Below, piece by piece: positions 21,934 to 32,924 of a stretch of DNA of 64,000 nucleotides (position 1 is the stretch's first letter; each line of letters starts with the position of its first letter). Source of the stretch: Medakamo hakoo (Eukaryota > Chlorophyta > Trebouxiophyceae > Coccomyxaceae). Both the position numbers and the translations under genes were made by a program. Under the pieces are notes generated by a model. It saw only the letters and a list, made by a program, of their open reading frames with translations. It had not been told where the DNA came from and did not search any database. The stretch covers positions 186,001 through 250,000 of the forward strand of contig CP089460.1 of assembly GCA_026636295.1 (NCBI GenBank), written 5' to 3'.

Positions 21934-22764
21934 TCAGTCGTCGTACACACGGCACTCGTCCGCGTCCGGGTTGGAGTCGCAAAAGTTTTCCAGGACCTTG
22001 TCCGCGGCGACCGAGCGCGCGGCCAGCTCCGCCTCGCTCAGCTGGAAGACGGCCGACGCGGCGGCGGCGGCGCCAGACGCCACCTTGTCCCAGGCGGCCT
22101 TGATGTCGGCTTTGGAGCCGCCGGCTTTCTCGAGCTTCTCCGCGGCGTCCAGGGCGGCGCGGACGTCGGCGACAGTCTGTGTTGGGTTGATGTGTGTGGG
22201 GAGGGTGGGGGAGGGGGCAGGTTGAGAGCGGGGGGGGGGGGGGGCGTGACCCTCCCGAGGGCTGGCACCCTCCAGACTGGCTCTGCGCGCCGCCGGCCGG
22301 CGGCAGGGGCGCCTCCACTCCAAACCACGCCGCTGTCAGCCAAGGTCGGGCCTGGGCCTACCCGCGGAGAGGGCAAGCAGAGCCAGGCGACGCCGTCTCC
22401 GGCCGCGCGCGCGGGCGACGGAAAGGGGATAGCGAACGCATGGCAGGAGCGACGCTGGCCAAGTGCGCCGCGCGCCGCGCGCTCAGCCAGGCGCGAAGTC
22501 CGCCACTCTGACAGCTGATCTTGCGGCTTGCTGGATGGATCGGAGTCTTCTCGCCGCGCCCGCGGCAGGAGAAGGGGCATGGAACAGAGGCGTCCGACCT
22601 CCAGGAGGGCGGGGCAGGGGAGGAAGGTGGACAGGGGAATGCGTCGGCAACGGCGCAAAACAAACAAAACGCACCGGCGCCTTGGTGGCCGCGCGGACGG
22701 CGACCGCGCCACGGCGGGCGACTGGGCGAGCGGCGGCGGGGCGGGCGGACAGGGCGCGCTGCAT
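21934..22764 (-). CDS. CP12: Chloroplast CP12, Calvin-cycle regulator (lacking the N-terminal Cys pair)
   Basis: CP12 is a small disordered stromal protein that locks glyceraldehyde-3-phosphate dehydrogenase and phosphoribulokinase into an inactive complex in the dark through redox disulfides. Exons (minus) are 22764-22675 and 22176-21934, giving 110 residues. Exon 1 encodes a typical transit peptide (MQRALSARPAAARPVARRGA, then VAVRAATKAP). The mature part starts TVADVRAALDAAEKLEKAGG and keeps the AWDKV core. It ends with the diagnostic C-terminal pair CDSNPDADECRVYDD. The two cysteines normally found before the AWD core are absent. The intron is long (498 nt) and I found no further exon in it. 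The gene is divergent from the ribosomal protein, 172 bp apart. Confidence 0.85.
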
Positions 22765-22936
22765 GGCTAAAGGTGGGTGTGCGGGCTGGGCTGGGGGCGT
22801 GCGAGAAAGCGGCAGAAAGACGACACTGTGAGACGCACTGGTCTGCCGGCAGAGAGGCGCGTGGGCTCACTCTCGAGAATTTTTTTTTCCTGGGGTCCAG
22901 TGTATTGCGGCCGCAGCGAAGAAAAAAACGGCAACG

Positions 22937-23941
22937 ATGGGCAAGACCTCTCCTCGGTGCGCTGATAGCCTTGCAGCTTACGCCGGGCACGGCGGCGTCG
23001 TGGTTTGCAGCTCGACACGGTGCCGGCGCGGGGCCTCACGCAGCCGCGTGTGCTCTTCGATTGCCCCGACTTCTGCGCCGCCGCGTGTAGCGGACGCATC
23101 TCTGCCGCCGCCGGGCCTCCTCCGCTCCCGCCCGCCTGCGCACAATGACCACGAATGCGTTGAGCTTCCAAAAAGTGGTCGTGCTGCGGCGTTGGTGGCC
23201 CTCCCGTGCAGCCGGCTTTCGCCGTTTCCTCGCAGATCAGCCGCGGCCGCTGCTCGCTCACGCCCTCCTCCCCTCCTCTCTTCCCTCCACTCCACAGCCT
23301 GCACGTGCAGGGCTCCGTCCTCGGCTACCGCCGGTAAGTTTCAGGCGACCTAGTTGAACTGGCGCAGAAATTTGGGGGGTTGGGGCGGGGATTGACGGCG
23401 CGGCGCGGCGTCGTCTGCTTGCGGCGGCCGAATCTCGGCCACCCTTCCGTCGCGGCCGTCCCCGCACTGGCTGCGAGGCCCCAGCCCTCGCGCCTTCCAC
23501 TGCGGACGGAGTAGAGTGACGCATGCTCGCCATCCGTGGCAGTCCGGCGAGAGTTGGAGCTCCCGCGCCCCGGCCGCGACCCACACCCCCTGTCCACACT
23601 CGTGCGCGCCCCCACTCACGACCACCCCGCCCCACCACCCCCTCCCCCCAACCACCCACTCACAACACAGCGGCAAGCGCACGCAGTACAACCACACCGC
23701 CCTCGTCAAGATCGACGGCGTCGCGTCCGCCCCCGAGACCGACTTCTACCTGGGCAAGCGCCTGGCGTACGTGTACAAGGCCAAGACGCTGAAGCAGGGC
23801 TCCCGCTTCCGCGTGGTGTGGGGCCGCGTCACGCGCGCGCACGGCAACGCGGGCACCGTCCGCGCCAAATTCCGCAAGCCGCTGCCGCCGTCGGCCCTGG
23901 GCCAGGGCGTGCGCGTCATGCTGTACCCGTCCCGCGTCTGA
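22937..23941 (+). CDS. RPL35A: Large-subunit ribosomal protein eL33 (L35A)
   Basis: A core protein of the cytosolic 60S ribosomal subunit. Exons are 22937-22956 (20 nt), 23298-23333 (36 nt) and 23671-23941, giving 108 residues, the normal family length. The tiny first exons spell [20 protein letters not shown]; each junction splits an Arg codon, which fixes the boundaries. The third exon gives [33 protein letters not shown], the hallmark [18 protein letters not shown] and the ending [10 protein letters not shown]. Both introns are about 340 nt, long for this window; no C/D or H/ACA snoRNA was recognised in them. Confidence 0.93.
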
Positions 23942-24300
23942 AGCGCGTGTGCGCGGGCGGGCGGGCGGCAGGCCGGCTTTTCTTTCGGGGGCGGCGGGGG
24001 GTGCGGGGGAGAGAGAGCGCGCGTCGGGGATGTGGGGGGAGCGTCTGTTGTGCCAACCTGTTTTTCTCTGCCCTTTAGCCGGGGCTGATCAAAATGGGAG
24101 AGAGAGAGGGAGACGTGCACAGCGGGTTTGCATACGAATTCTCGGCGGGGCGGCGGGGGAGGGAATCTACCCGTCCCGCGGCGCGCCCCGCCCACTCTGT
24201 GTTTTGACAACCCCACCGCCCCCCCCGCCCCCCAGCTCTCCCACGGCTTGCAACGGGAGGGGCCATCACGCGCGCACCACGCGCCGCACCGCCCCCGCCT
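23942..24300. other. Convergent intergenic region, eL33/cytochrome c
   Basis: 359 bp of GC-rich sequence between two stop codons with C-runs near the right end. No gene, RNA or clear terminator was recognised. Confidence 0.5.
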
Positions 24301-25500
24301 TCAGGACGTCGCGCTCTTCAGGTAGGCGATCAGGTCGGTGCGGTCCTGTTGAGAGTGGGTGGGCGGGGCGATGAGAGAGTGAAACGAATGGAGGAGGGGA
24401 GGGGGGCCCGCGCCCGGCCTCCCTCGCCCCTCCAGGCCCTCTGCACGCCCCTCCCCGCCGCCCCGCTCCCCGCCCCTCACCTGCGGCTTCTTCAGGCCGG
24501 CGAACACCATCTTGGTGCCCGGGATGAACCTGTGGAGTGCGAAAGGGAGGGGGGGGGGGGGGGGGCGGAGGGCGACGTGAGCGCGTGTCGTGCGCATGAG
24601 GAGAGAGGGGGAGCCCGCCACCACCACCCCACCCCACCCACGCACAACGCACTTTTTGGGGTTGAGCAGGTAGTCGTACAGCTGGGCCTCATCCCACGTG
24701 ACCGCCTTCTCCTTGTTGGCCTTGGAGTACGCAAACCCGTCGGTCGTGCCGGACACGCGGCCAAAGAGGCCGCCCAGGTTGGGGCCCTGCTTGTGGCCGC
24801 CGCCCTTTTCCGCGACGTGGCACTGCGCGCACTTGGTCTTGAAGATCTTCTCGCCGCGGGCGACGTCTGTGGTGTCGGGTTGGGGCGTGTTGTGGGGGAG
24901 GGAGGGGGGAGGGCGTGGGCGTGCGTGCGTGCGTGGATGATGGAGGGCAGGGGGGCGGTGGTGTGCGCCCTTTGCTCTCCTCGCCCGCCCCCGCCACGGC
25001 CGCCGCGGGGCCGATTCCGCCCCTCGCCCCGAGAAACACGGGGCCTCCGGCCGAGGCGTCCAGCGCTCAACTGCGCCCAATCTCGTAGGGTACACCCTGA
25101 CGCGCCTGTGTGTGGGCGCGGAACGCCCGCGCGATCGTCCAGGCGGGCGTGGGCCGGGCGAAAAGGCGGGGAGCCGGAGACAGCGCGCGAGCGCGACACG
25201 GCCCGAACACTCGCACAGGGAGCGCCGTCGGCTGCGTCCGACCCACGGCGGGGCACGCGCCCAGCCCAGCCAGAGGCCGGGCGCCTCCTGCGCTCACAGG
25301 CGTGGCAAGATCGCGAAAGGCCTCCGGATCAGGGCTCCCACGGGCCGTCGCACACGCGGCCCCGGCGCCGAGGATTGAACGCACGCCGCGCGGTGTTGTG
25401 GCCCCCGCCCGTCCGCCCACCGCTGACTCCATTCCTGCCCTCCTGCGCTCCCCTTAACGACCTACGTACCGCCAGCCGGCGCCTCGCCGAAAGTGGCCAT
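24301..25500 (-). CDS. CYC: Mitochondrial cytochrome c
   Basis: A soluble heme protein of the intermembrane space that carries electrons from complex III to complex IV. Exons (minus) are 25500-25470, 24866-24653, 24529-24481 and 24345-24301, giving 112 residues, the usual plant length. The start [19 protein letters not shown] is split by a 603-nt first intron with donor GTACGT. The heme attachment motif is CAQCH. It is followed by [12 protein letters not shown], the Met-ligand region [19 protein letters not shown] and the end [14 protein letters not shown]. All phases agree. The second intron holds a G-run of about 17 nt. The gene is divergent from pyruvate kinase, 152 bp apart. Confidence 0.95.
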
Positions 25501-25580
25501 GGTTGGTTGTGTTGTGAGTGTTTTTCCCGACGAAAAAAGGAGAAGCAAGGTATGGGAGGCGCGCCCCTCCGCACTTGTCA

Positions 25581-25589
25581 TATAATAAA
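25581..25589 (+). promoter_or_regulatory. Possible TATA box of pyruvate kinase
   Basis: TATAATAAA lies 72 nt before the pyruvate kinase ATG, in the short divergent gap with cytochrome c. It is the only AT-rich element there. Confidence 0.35.
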
Positions 25590-25652
25590 GACGCAACAAA
25601 CAAGCAAAGCCACGGCCGCCCCGCCACAGAAAGCCGTGCGCAGATAAAAAAA

Positions 25653-28291
25653 ATGTCCGGCATGGGCCTGGGCCTGGTCAAGGCTCACTTCCTGAAGAAT
25701 GACGACCTGAGCTCCCTGCTGATCCCGGACGCCGAGTCCGCCCTGACGGCGACGAAAGGTAAAGAGAGCGAAAAGGGGGGTTGCCGCGCATGAGTTTCCC
25801 AGCCGCCGGGCCGCTGCTGGCTGGGAAAGCCTCTCCACCCGCGGCCGCCTTGCAGGCGTGTGCCTCGAACATGTGCAGACCCTTCTTGAAGGATGGAAGG
25901 GCAAGCCAGGGGCCCAAGCCTGCGCATTCCTCGCTGCTGCAGCGCGCACGCTCGACGAACGGCCGAGGGCGCCGCGCGCTCGCTCCCCAGCCATTGCCTC
26001 CCCCCTCACGACGCCCTGCGCACCCCGCCAAAAACACCAGTCGTCATCACCATCGGGCCGGCCTGCCAGGATGTCGACTCCCTCTGTGCTCTGCTCAATG
26101 CGGGCGCCACGTGCGCGCGCTGCGATCTGACGGTGAGGGAGAACCTTTTTTTTTTGTCCACGCCGCGTGCTGCCCCGAGCGGCGCGGCCGCCCTGGGCGG
26201 CGGCACCCCCCACCCCCCCGCCTCCACGCCCTCACGCCCACACCTCAACACACTCTCTCAACAAACACGCCACACACACAGTGGGGCCCCATCGAATACC
26301 ACCGCCGGTCGCTGGCCAACCTGGCCGCCGCCCAAGCCCGCACGCGCAAGCTGTGCGCCGTCATGCTGGACACGACGGGGCGGGAAATCACGGTCGACCG
26401 CGGCGCGGCCGTCTCCCCCGACCCGGCGGGCTGGCCCGTCCACGCTGCCGCGCCCGTGGAGGTGAGGGCGGGCGACGCGGTCACCCTGGTCTGCGGCCCG
26501 GCCGCGGCGTCCTCCGTCCCCGCCACCCCCACGGCGGGCGGGCCGATCGAACTCGCCGTCTCGTACGGCGGCCTGCCCGCCATGGTGCAGGTCGGCGACA
26601 CCGTCTTCGTCGGCCGCTACCTGGCGACGGGGGCCGAGGAAACGTCGCTGTACCTGACCGTGCAGTCCGTGTCCGGCGACCGCGTCGTCGGCAGCGCCGG
26701 CAATGGCGCGACGCTGGAGGGGCTGCTCACCATTTTCCACACCGAGCGCTCGCCCGACGGCGTGGCCAACCTGCAAAACGACTTGCCCGTCCTGTGCGCC
26801 GACGACATAGCGGCCCTGGCGGCGCTGGCGTCCGACTTCGAGGTCGACTACGTCTCCCTGTCCTTCACCCGGTCCGCGGCCGACGTGCGGTCCGCCCGCG
26901 AGTGGATGGACACCGTGCCGGGCCTGGCGTCCACCCGCATCCTTGCCAAGCTGGAGACGCGCCAGGCCCTGTTCGCCTTTGAGGAAATCGCGGCGGCCGC
27001 GGACGGCGTCATCCTGTCCCGCGGCAACCTGGGCCTGGACGTCCTGCCCGAGAAGATGGCGCTGGTGCAGAAGGCCGTCATCGCGGCCTGCAACCGCGTG
27101 GGCAAGCCCGCGCTCATGACTCGCGTGGTTGACACCATGGTGACGGCGCCCCGGCCCACGCGGGCGGAAGCGACGGACGTGGCCAATGCGGTGCTGGACG
27201 GCGTGGACGCCATCCTGCTGGGCGCGGAAACCCTGCGCGGGCGGCAGCCGGCGGCGACGGTGGCGACGGTCCTGGCCATCGCGCGCCAGGCCGAGCTGGT
27301 GTTCGACGCCAACGCCCACTTTGAGAAGCTGATGCGGGAGGCGGTGGCGGCGGAGGATGACGCGGCCGCCCGGGCCGCCGCGTCCTGCTCGTCGTCCGCG
27401 CTGGACAGGGCCGGCAGCGTCGACGACGTCCACCTCCTGGCGTCCCAGGCGCGCGGCAGCGGTGGGTTGGGCGGCACGCCCGGCCGGGCGCCCGCCAACG
27501 GCGCGCCTCCCGCCGGCCCGGCGCCCGCCTCCCTGGCGGGCGCGTTCTCGTCCATGTCCCTGGGCCGGTCCATGGTCAGCGGGGGCGGCGCCGCCGGCGG
27601 GCCGCCCGTCCTCTCCAAGCTGGAGTCCATGGCCTCGTCGGCCGTGCGCGCGGCCGAAAAGGTCGGCGCCGCCCTCATCGTCGTCTACACCCAGTCCGGC
27701 TCCGCCGCGTCCCTCGTCTCCAAGTACCGGCCGCCCGTCCCCATCGTCGCCCTCGTCATCCCGCGCCTCGCGTCCGACGGCATGTCCTGGCGGCTGGAGG
27801 GGCGGGCCGTCGCGCGTCAGGCCCTGGTGCAGCGCGGCCTGCTGCCCGTCCTCGCCGCGCCCGCGCCGTCCGGGGAGGCCCTGCTCGAAGAGGCCGTGGC
27901 CATGGCGGCCGCGCACAAGCTGGTGGGGCCGGGCGACCACGTCGTCATCCTGCAAATGGTGCGCGGCGCGTTCGCCATCAAAATCGTCACCCTGGACGAG
28001 ACGGGGAGGTCCATCGCCCACATCCGCCCCCGCTCCCTGGTGGACCTGGTCCGCCACACGGCGGGCGGCATGGGCGGGTGCGGCTCCGAAGACGGGGCGA
28101 ACGGGCTGGTGGGCGACGTGACCATCGGCGCGGACGGGTGCGGGTACGCGGGCGCGGCCGCCGGGTCCGGCCACCACCCGCACCTGGCCGGCGCGGCGCC
28201 TGTGAATGCCGACGCGGGCGTGCAGGCGGGCGGGCCGCTGGTGGCGTGCGCGTCTGATGTGCGGTCCGCCGCTAAGAAAGCCGGGCTGTGA
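25653..28291 (+). CDS. PYK: Pyruvate kinase, plant cytosolic type
   Basis: Converts phosphoenolpyruvate and ADP to pyruvate and ATP at the end of glycolysis. Exons are 25653-25758, 26041-26132 and 26282-28291, giving 735 residues. After a 40-residue lead come VVITIGPACQDVDSL and CARCDLTWGPIEYHRRSLAN, the plant cytosolic form of the active-site region, then LCAVMLDTTGREI. The barrel continues with VDYVSLSFTRSAADV, ILAKLETRQALFAFEEI, SRGNLGLDVLPEKM, KPALMTRVVDTMV and PTRAEATDVANAVLDG followed by ILLGAETLRG. The C-terminal domain (AALIVVYTQSGSAASLVSKY, then VPIVALVIPRL) and GPGDHVVILQMV close the protein. It is longer than the usual 510 residues because of an Ala/Gly linker (27360-27600) and a C-terminal extension after about 28060. 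No transit peptide is obvious. Confidence 0.9.
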
Positions 28292-28437
28292 AGGAAGAGA
28301 GAGAGAGGGCGGGGGTGAGTTGACGGATACAAGACGCGTGGCAAGCCCTTTTTTTCACCCGCGCGCGGGGGGTGGATGGGATGGATGCAATGGAGGAGAG
28401 AGACGGGAGAGGAGGTGCGCGCGCTTTCCTGCAAACA

Positions 28438-28443
28438 AATAAA
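28438..28443 (+). promoter_or_regulatory. Possible polyadenylation signal AATAAA
   Basis: AATAAA 147 nt past the pyruvate kinase stop, just before the convergent gene's stop codon. Confidence 0.25.
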
Positions 28444-28463
28444 AATGCTTTCCCCCCCTTTTT

Positions 28464-30762
28464 TTACCCGTACAGTCCGACCGGCTCTTCAGGTCCGTCG
28501 TCAAACAGCCACTCATCGTCGTCGTTGACGTCGCCTGGGGCGCCCACCCCACCACCACCGCCGCCACTCACGCCCAGGCACGGCGCTTCGGCCGGCACCG
28601 GCTCGCCCGCCCACGCCTCGGCCCACGCCACCACGGTGGCCGCGTCGACGGTCGGGTGGGGCACGCCCGCCCAGGCGGCGAGCGCGGGCGGGGAAGAGGA
28701 GGTGGCGGACTGCCCGTCTGCCTGCGCCTCCTCGTCCGCCCGGGCGGCGTCGTCCGCGGCCGCGGCCGCCAGGACGGCCGCGGACTCGCCGCCGCGGGCC
28801 GCGGCCGCCAGCAGGAGGGCTAACGCCGCGGCCGCCGTGCCCGCCGAGTCAGCCGCCGCTTCCGGGCCAGACGGCAAGCCCGCCGCCGCCGCCGCGGCCG
28901 CCAGCGCCGAACCCGGCGCCGCCCTGGCCGCCACCGCCGCGACCGCGCGCGCCGCGAGCGGCGCGGCGTCCAGCAGGCCGGCCGCCGCCGCCGGCAGCAG
29001 GGCGCACGCCGGCAGGGACGCCCGCGCAGAGGACAGGGCGGCGGCCGTCGCAGCCTTGACCAGTGCACGCACCGTCGCGGCCGGGACGTCGCCGCCGCCG
29101 CCCGTGCTGCCCGCACGCGCGCGCGACCGGGCGCGGACGCCGGGGCGGGTCACAAAGAGCGCCGCGCCGACGAGCGCGGCGCGCGGGAAGCGGGAGGCTT
29201 GGAGCGCTGCCTCACCTCCACCAGGCCGGCCCAGCACGCCCAGGCCGGACTCGGCCGCGTCCAGGACCACGGCCCCGCCGCCGGGAGCGAGGCCGTGGGC
29301 CGCCCACGGCGGCGCGGCGCGCAGGGCGGCCGCCCACGGGCCGGCGACGGACGCGGGCGACCCGGCGCCCGGCGCCCAGTCGACGGACACAAAGGCCAGC
29401 GCGTCGCCTGGCCCGCTCGACCCGGACACGCCCGCCAGCGGAGGGAGGAGGGACGTGGAGGGGGGCGGCGGCAGCGGCGGAGACCCGGGCGGGGCGAGCA
29501 CGAGCGCGGCGAGCGCGGCCAGGCCGCCGCCGCGGCCGGCGCCGGTGCGGGCGGGGCGCCGCGGCGCCCGCCGCCCGCTGCCTCCCTCTCCGTCGCTGTC
29601 GGCGCCGGCACCGTCCTCATCATCGCTGCTGGCGTTGCCGCCCTCTCCCACGCCGTCCCCGCCCGCGACGCCCCAGGCGAGGAGACAGCAGGGCTGTGGG
29701 GGTGGCGGGCGTGGCGTGGCAGCACCGCCGCCCTCACCGCCGCGCCGCCGCCACTCGCACAGGACGTCCGCAAAGCGGGCGGCCTGAGGTGGCGGGGGTG
29801 GAGAAGGCGCACCCGCGGCTACCCAGGCCGGCGGTGCGTCGCCACGCTCCCCGCCGCCCCCGCCCCCCACCACAAACCGCGCGGGCGGGCCGCCGGGCAG
29901 CCCGAGCTCGAGCGCCAGGCCCGCCGGCGCACTGAGGCTGAAAGCGCCCAGCGCCGCCCGAGCCAAACCAGCAACACTGTCCACGCCCACGTCGGGTGCC
30001 AGGCCCGCACTCACGACGGTGCCGGCCGCTCCGGGAGCGGGTTTCGGCCGGGCGGCCGCACGCGCCGCGCCGACTTTGCCACCACCGCCCACCGGCGACA
30101 CGGCGTACGCCCGCCACGCCGACTCTCCCGGCCCGCTCGTGGCGACATCCAAGTGCCGAGGCTCAAAGCCGGCGGAACCCGAGGTGAAGGCGGGTCGATA
30201 CGCGGTCGAGACGGACTTGGTCGGTGACAATGGATGGATGGATGGATGGATGGATAGATGGAGGGAGAGGGTGAGTGTTTTTGGTTCTTTTAGCATCGGT
30301 TGCGGGCGCTTTCGCCCGATCAACTCCCACGCACACGCACGTGTAAGCGGTCATCCAGGGGCACGCCCGTGTCCGAGACTGTTTGGTGGCGTGCGTGGGC
30401 GGGAGGTGTGAGAGAGAACGACGGGGCGCCAACCGTCCCCTCCCCCTCCCCCACCAAAAAAAAACAGCTACGCAACTCGTCAGGCGCCAGCCGGCGTCGC
30501 CGTCCTGCCTGTCCAGGCCTACCCGCACGCACGCACTACCGGGTGGATCGACCCGGCCATCGCTGTTCAGTGGGGCCGTGGCGGACGCGGCCCGGCGCAA
30601 GGCCGCGAACAGAAAGGACTGGAGGCAGCGCAGGCCAGGGGCCGCGGCGGGCGGGGAGGGCAGTGGTCGAGGTGGTGGTGGAGCGGGCGCCGCGGCCTCG
30701 GCTCCGCCCTCGGCGGGCGGCGCGGGTGCTGGGTGCCGTGCTGGCTCGTCCGAGGCGGGCAT
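28464..30762 (-). CDS. Ala/Gly/Pro-rich protein, unknown
   Basis: The best model has exons (minus) 30762-30537, 30378-30341 and 30215-28464, giving 671 residues. Both first donors are GTGCGT and the phases 1 and 0 agree, which supports the 38-nt middle exon (ISDTGVPLDDRLH). Non-repetitive blocks that could be conserved are GLRCLQSFLFAALRRAASA, SVSTAYRPAFTSGSAGFEPR, ARFADVLCEWRR, ALAFVSVDWAPGAGSP and the acidic tail DDDEWLFDDGPEEPVGLYG. The rest is alanine-rich and may form helices. No domain was recognised. It lies between pyruvate kinase and an isocitrate dehydrogenase subunit, but that gives no firm clue. Confidence 0.5.
30231..30263. repeat. (TGGA)n microsatellite in intron 2 of the unknown gene
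   Basis: About seven TGGA/TAGA units next to the acceptor of the intron 30216-30340. Confidence 0.85.
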
Positions 30763-30886
30763 GGGTGGGGGCGCACGCGAGCGCAAGGACGGACGTGAAA
30801 CAGGGACTGACAGGGAAATCTTCTCTTTTCCATTCACCTTCACCCCCTCCATCCTCCGACCACCCTCTCTCGCACCCACGCGGCCA

Positions 30887-32730
30887 TTAAAGCCTTTCTT
30901 TGACCGCCTTCAAGAAGGACGCCGTGTTCCCCCTCCCGCCCAGGTCGGGCGTTTTGGCCGACAGCGGCGCGTCGGCCAGGGCGCCCAGCACGGCGGACTC
31001 CAGGCGGTCCGAGAAGGCAGGCAGGTTGAGGTGGCGCAACAGCATGACGGTGGACAGCAGGCCCGCCGTCGGGTTGGCGACGCCCTTGCCCGCGATGTCG
31101 GCCGCGACGTGGCGCGCGCCCTGTTCGAAGACGGCGCAGTGGACGCCGACGTTGGCGCCCGGGACGACGCCGACGCCGCCGGTGATGCCGGCCACGATGT
31201 TGGCGAGGAGGTTGCCTGATGGAGGGGTGGGAGGAGGGGTGGGGAGAGTGGCGGGGCGTGAGAGAGAGAGAGGGAAGGGACGGGTTCCTGTCCATCCCAC
31301 ACAGACCACAACGCACCGTACAGATTGGGGGTGACGACGACGTCAAACTGTGCGATGCGGGAGGGCAGGAGAGGGCAGGAGAAGGGGAAAAGTGAGGCGG
31401 CTGTGTTCTTCCCCTCCTGTGCTCTCCGCTCCACCCCGCCATCCCCATCCACCACAACACTAAACGCAAAAACAAAAACAAAACGCGCCTGCCCGGGGTT
31501 GGACACCATCTGCATGCACGCGTTGTCCACGATCACCTCTTCCGCCTCAATGCCCCGGTCCTTCCACTTCTCGGCCACTGCGCGGAACTGCGACAGGAAC
31601 ATGCCGTCGCCCAGCTTTTGGATGTTGGCCTTGTGGATGGCGCTCACTTTCTTGCGGCCGTTGGCAAAGGCAAAGCCGAACGCGTACTCGCACGTGCGCA
31701 GCGATTTCTCGGCGGTGATGACTTTGATGGACTCCACGATGTCTGGCGAAGAGACTTCGTGTTCCAGCTGTTTTTTTTTGGGGGGGGGGCGTGTTTTTTT
31801 TTTTTTTGAGAGCGCGGAGCGGGAGGTCGGCATGTCGGACACAGCAGCCCCCCCTCCCCTGTGGCCTCCCACGAAAAAAAAAAACACACTCACCCCACTG
31901 TATTCGCCCTCCGTGTTTTCACGGATGACCACAATGTCCAGCCCCGACCAGCGCGAAGGGACGCCGGGCGCGTTGAAGCCGTGCACCAGGTTCACGTGCA
32001 AGTCCAGCGCTTTCCGCAGCGCGACGTTCAGCGACTGCGTGGACGTGTTGGTGCGCGACAGCGGCGTGAACAGCGTGCCCTTGAAACAGGCGCCGTTGCG
32101 GCGGATGGACGCCAGGACGGCCGGGTCGAGCTCCGCGACGGGCTCGCCCGACCGGGTGGAGCCGGAGACGTCCGGGAAACGGTCCCACACGATGGGCGCG
32201 CCCAGCTCGTCGACCACTTCTTCGACGGCGGCCGCGACCTCGGGGCCGATGCCGTCGCCCGGGATCAGCGTGACGTGGCGGTCGCCTGCCGAGCCGACGT
32301 CGGGGACGTAGGTCATGAGGGAGCGGGCGGACGCGGAGGTCGTGGCGGCCTGTTGTGTCGGACAGCGGGGGTGAGCGGAGAGGGATGGATGGAGCGGGCC
32401 GACCGGTGGTTGAGGGTTGCGCCGCGCGGCCGATGCGCAGTGGGGGTGCAAGCCGGCGCGGACGGGGATGGCTGGCAGCCGTGCCCAGGCTTCCGCGCCA
32501 CGTCTTGGGGTGGCCTGGTCTTCTGAGCTCTCGGCCGAAAAGGCGGCTCAAGGCAGAAAGGCGCCCGCCGCCGGAGTTGAGTCGCGCGCCAGCGCGGGGT
32601 AGGGCGGCCTGAGGGCGCGCAGCCAAAACTCTTCGCCTTCTCTGCCTGCACACGCGACGAAAAACGCCGCTTGCACACTCACCGTGATGCTACGCTGCGA
32701 CCGCAGCAGGCCCACGGCAGCGCGAAGCAT
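30887..32730 (-). CDS. IDH1: NAD-isocitrate dehydrogenase, regulatory subunit
   Basis: A subunit of the mitochondrial TCA-cycle enzyme that oxidises isocitrate to 2-oxoglutarate. Exons (minus) are 32730-32683, 32349-31894, 31767-31489, 31347-31317 and 31215-30887, giving 380 residues. A targeting peptide (MLRAAVGLLRSQRSIT) precedes VTLIPGDGIGPEVAAAVEE, then [55 protein letters not shown] and VVVTPNLYG. The metal-binding Asp residues of catalytic subunits are replaced: the block reads GNLLANIVAGITGGVGVVPG, the regulatory form. Intron 3 begins GCGCGT and is best read as a GC-AG intron, because any GT donor nearby breaks the frame. The gene is divergent from BCCIP, 194 bp apart. Confidence 0.9.
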
Positions 32731-32924
32731 GGCTGCAGACGAACGGGAGGAAGAAAGGGGCGCGGACGACTGTGCTGCACACCCCCAAAACGAGCGCCGC
32801 CCCTCCCGCGCGTCGGTTTGCGCAACTGAGGCAGCGAAAAACAAAACGCACCTCGGCTAGCACACCAACACCATCACACTCGCTTTTCGGCGCGTCCTCG
32901 TGAACAGCGGAAGCAAAAAAAAAC

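Noticed and set aside
22763-22772. ATGGCTAAAG followed by GTGGGT as first exon of eL33
   Set aside because: Wrong phase for the next exon and it overlaps the CP12 start codon; the 20-nt exon at 22937 fits perfectly.
30472-30762. Alternative first exon of the unknown gene ending at GTAGCT
   Set aside because: Phase 0 there does not fit the 38-nt exon; the GTGCGT donor at 30536 gives consistent phases throughout.
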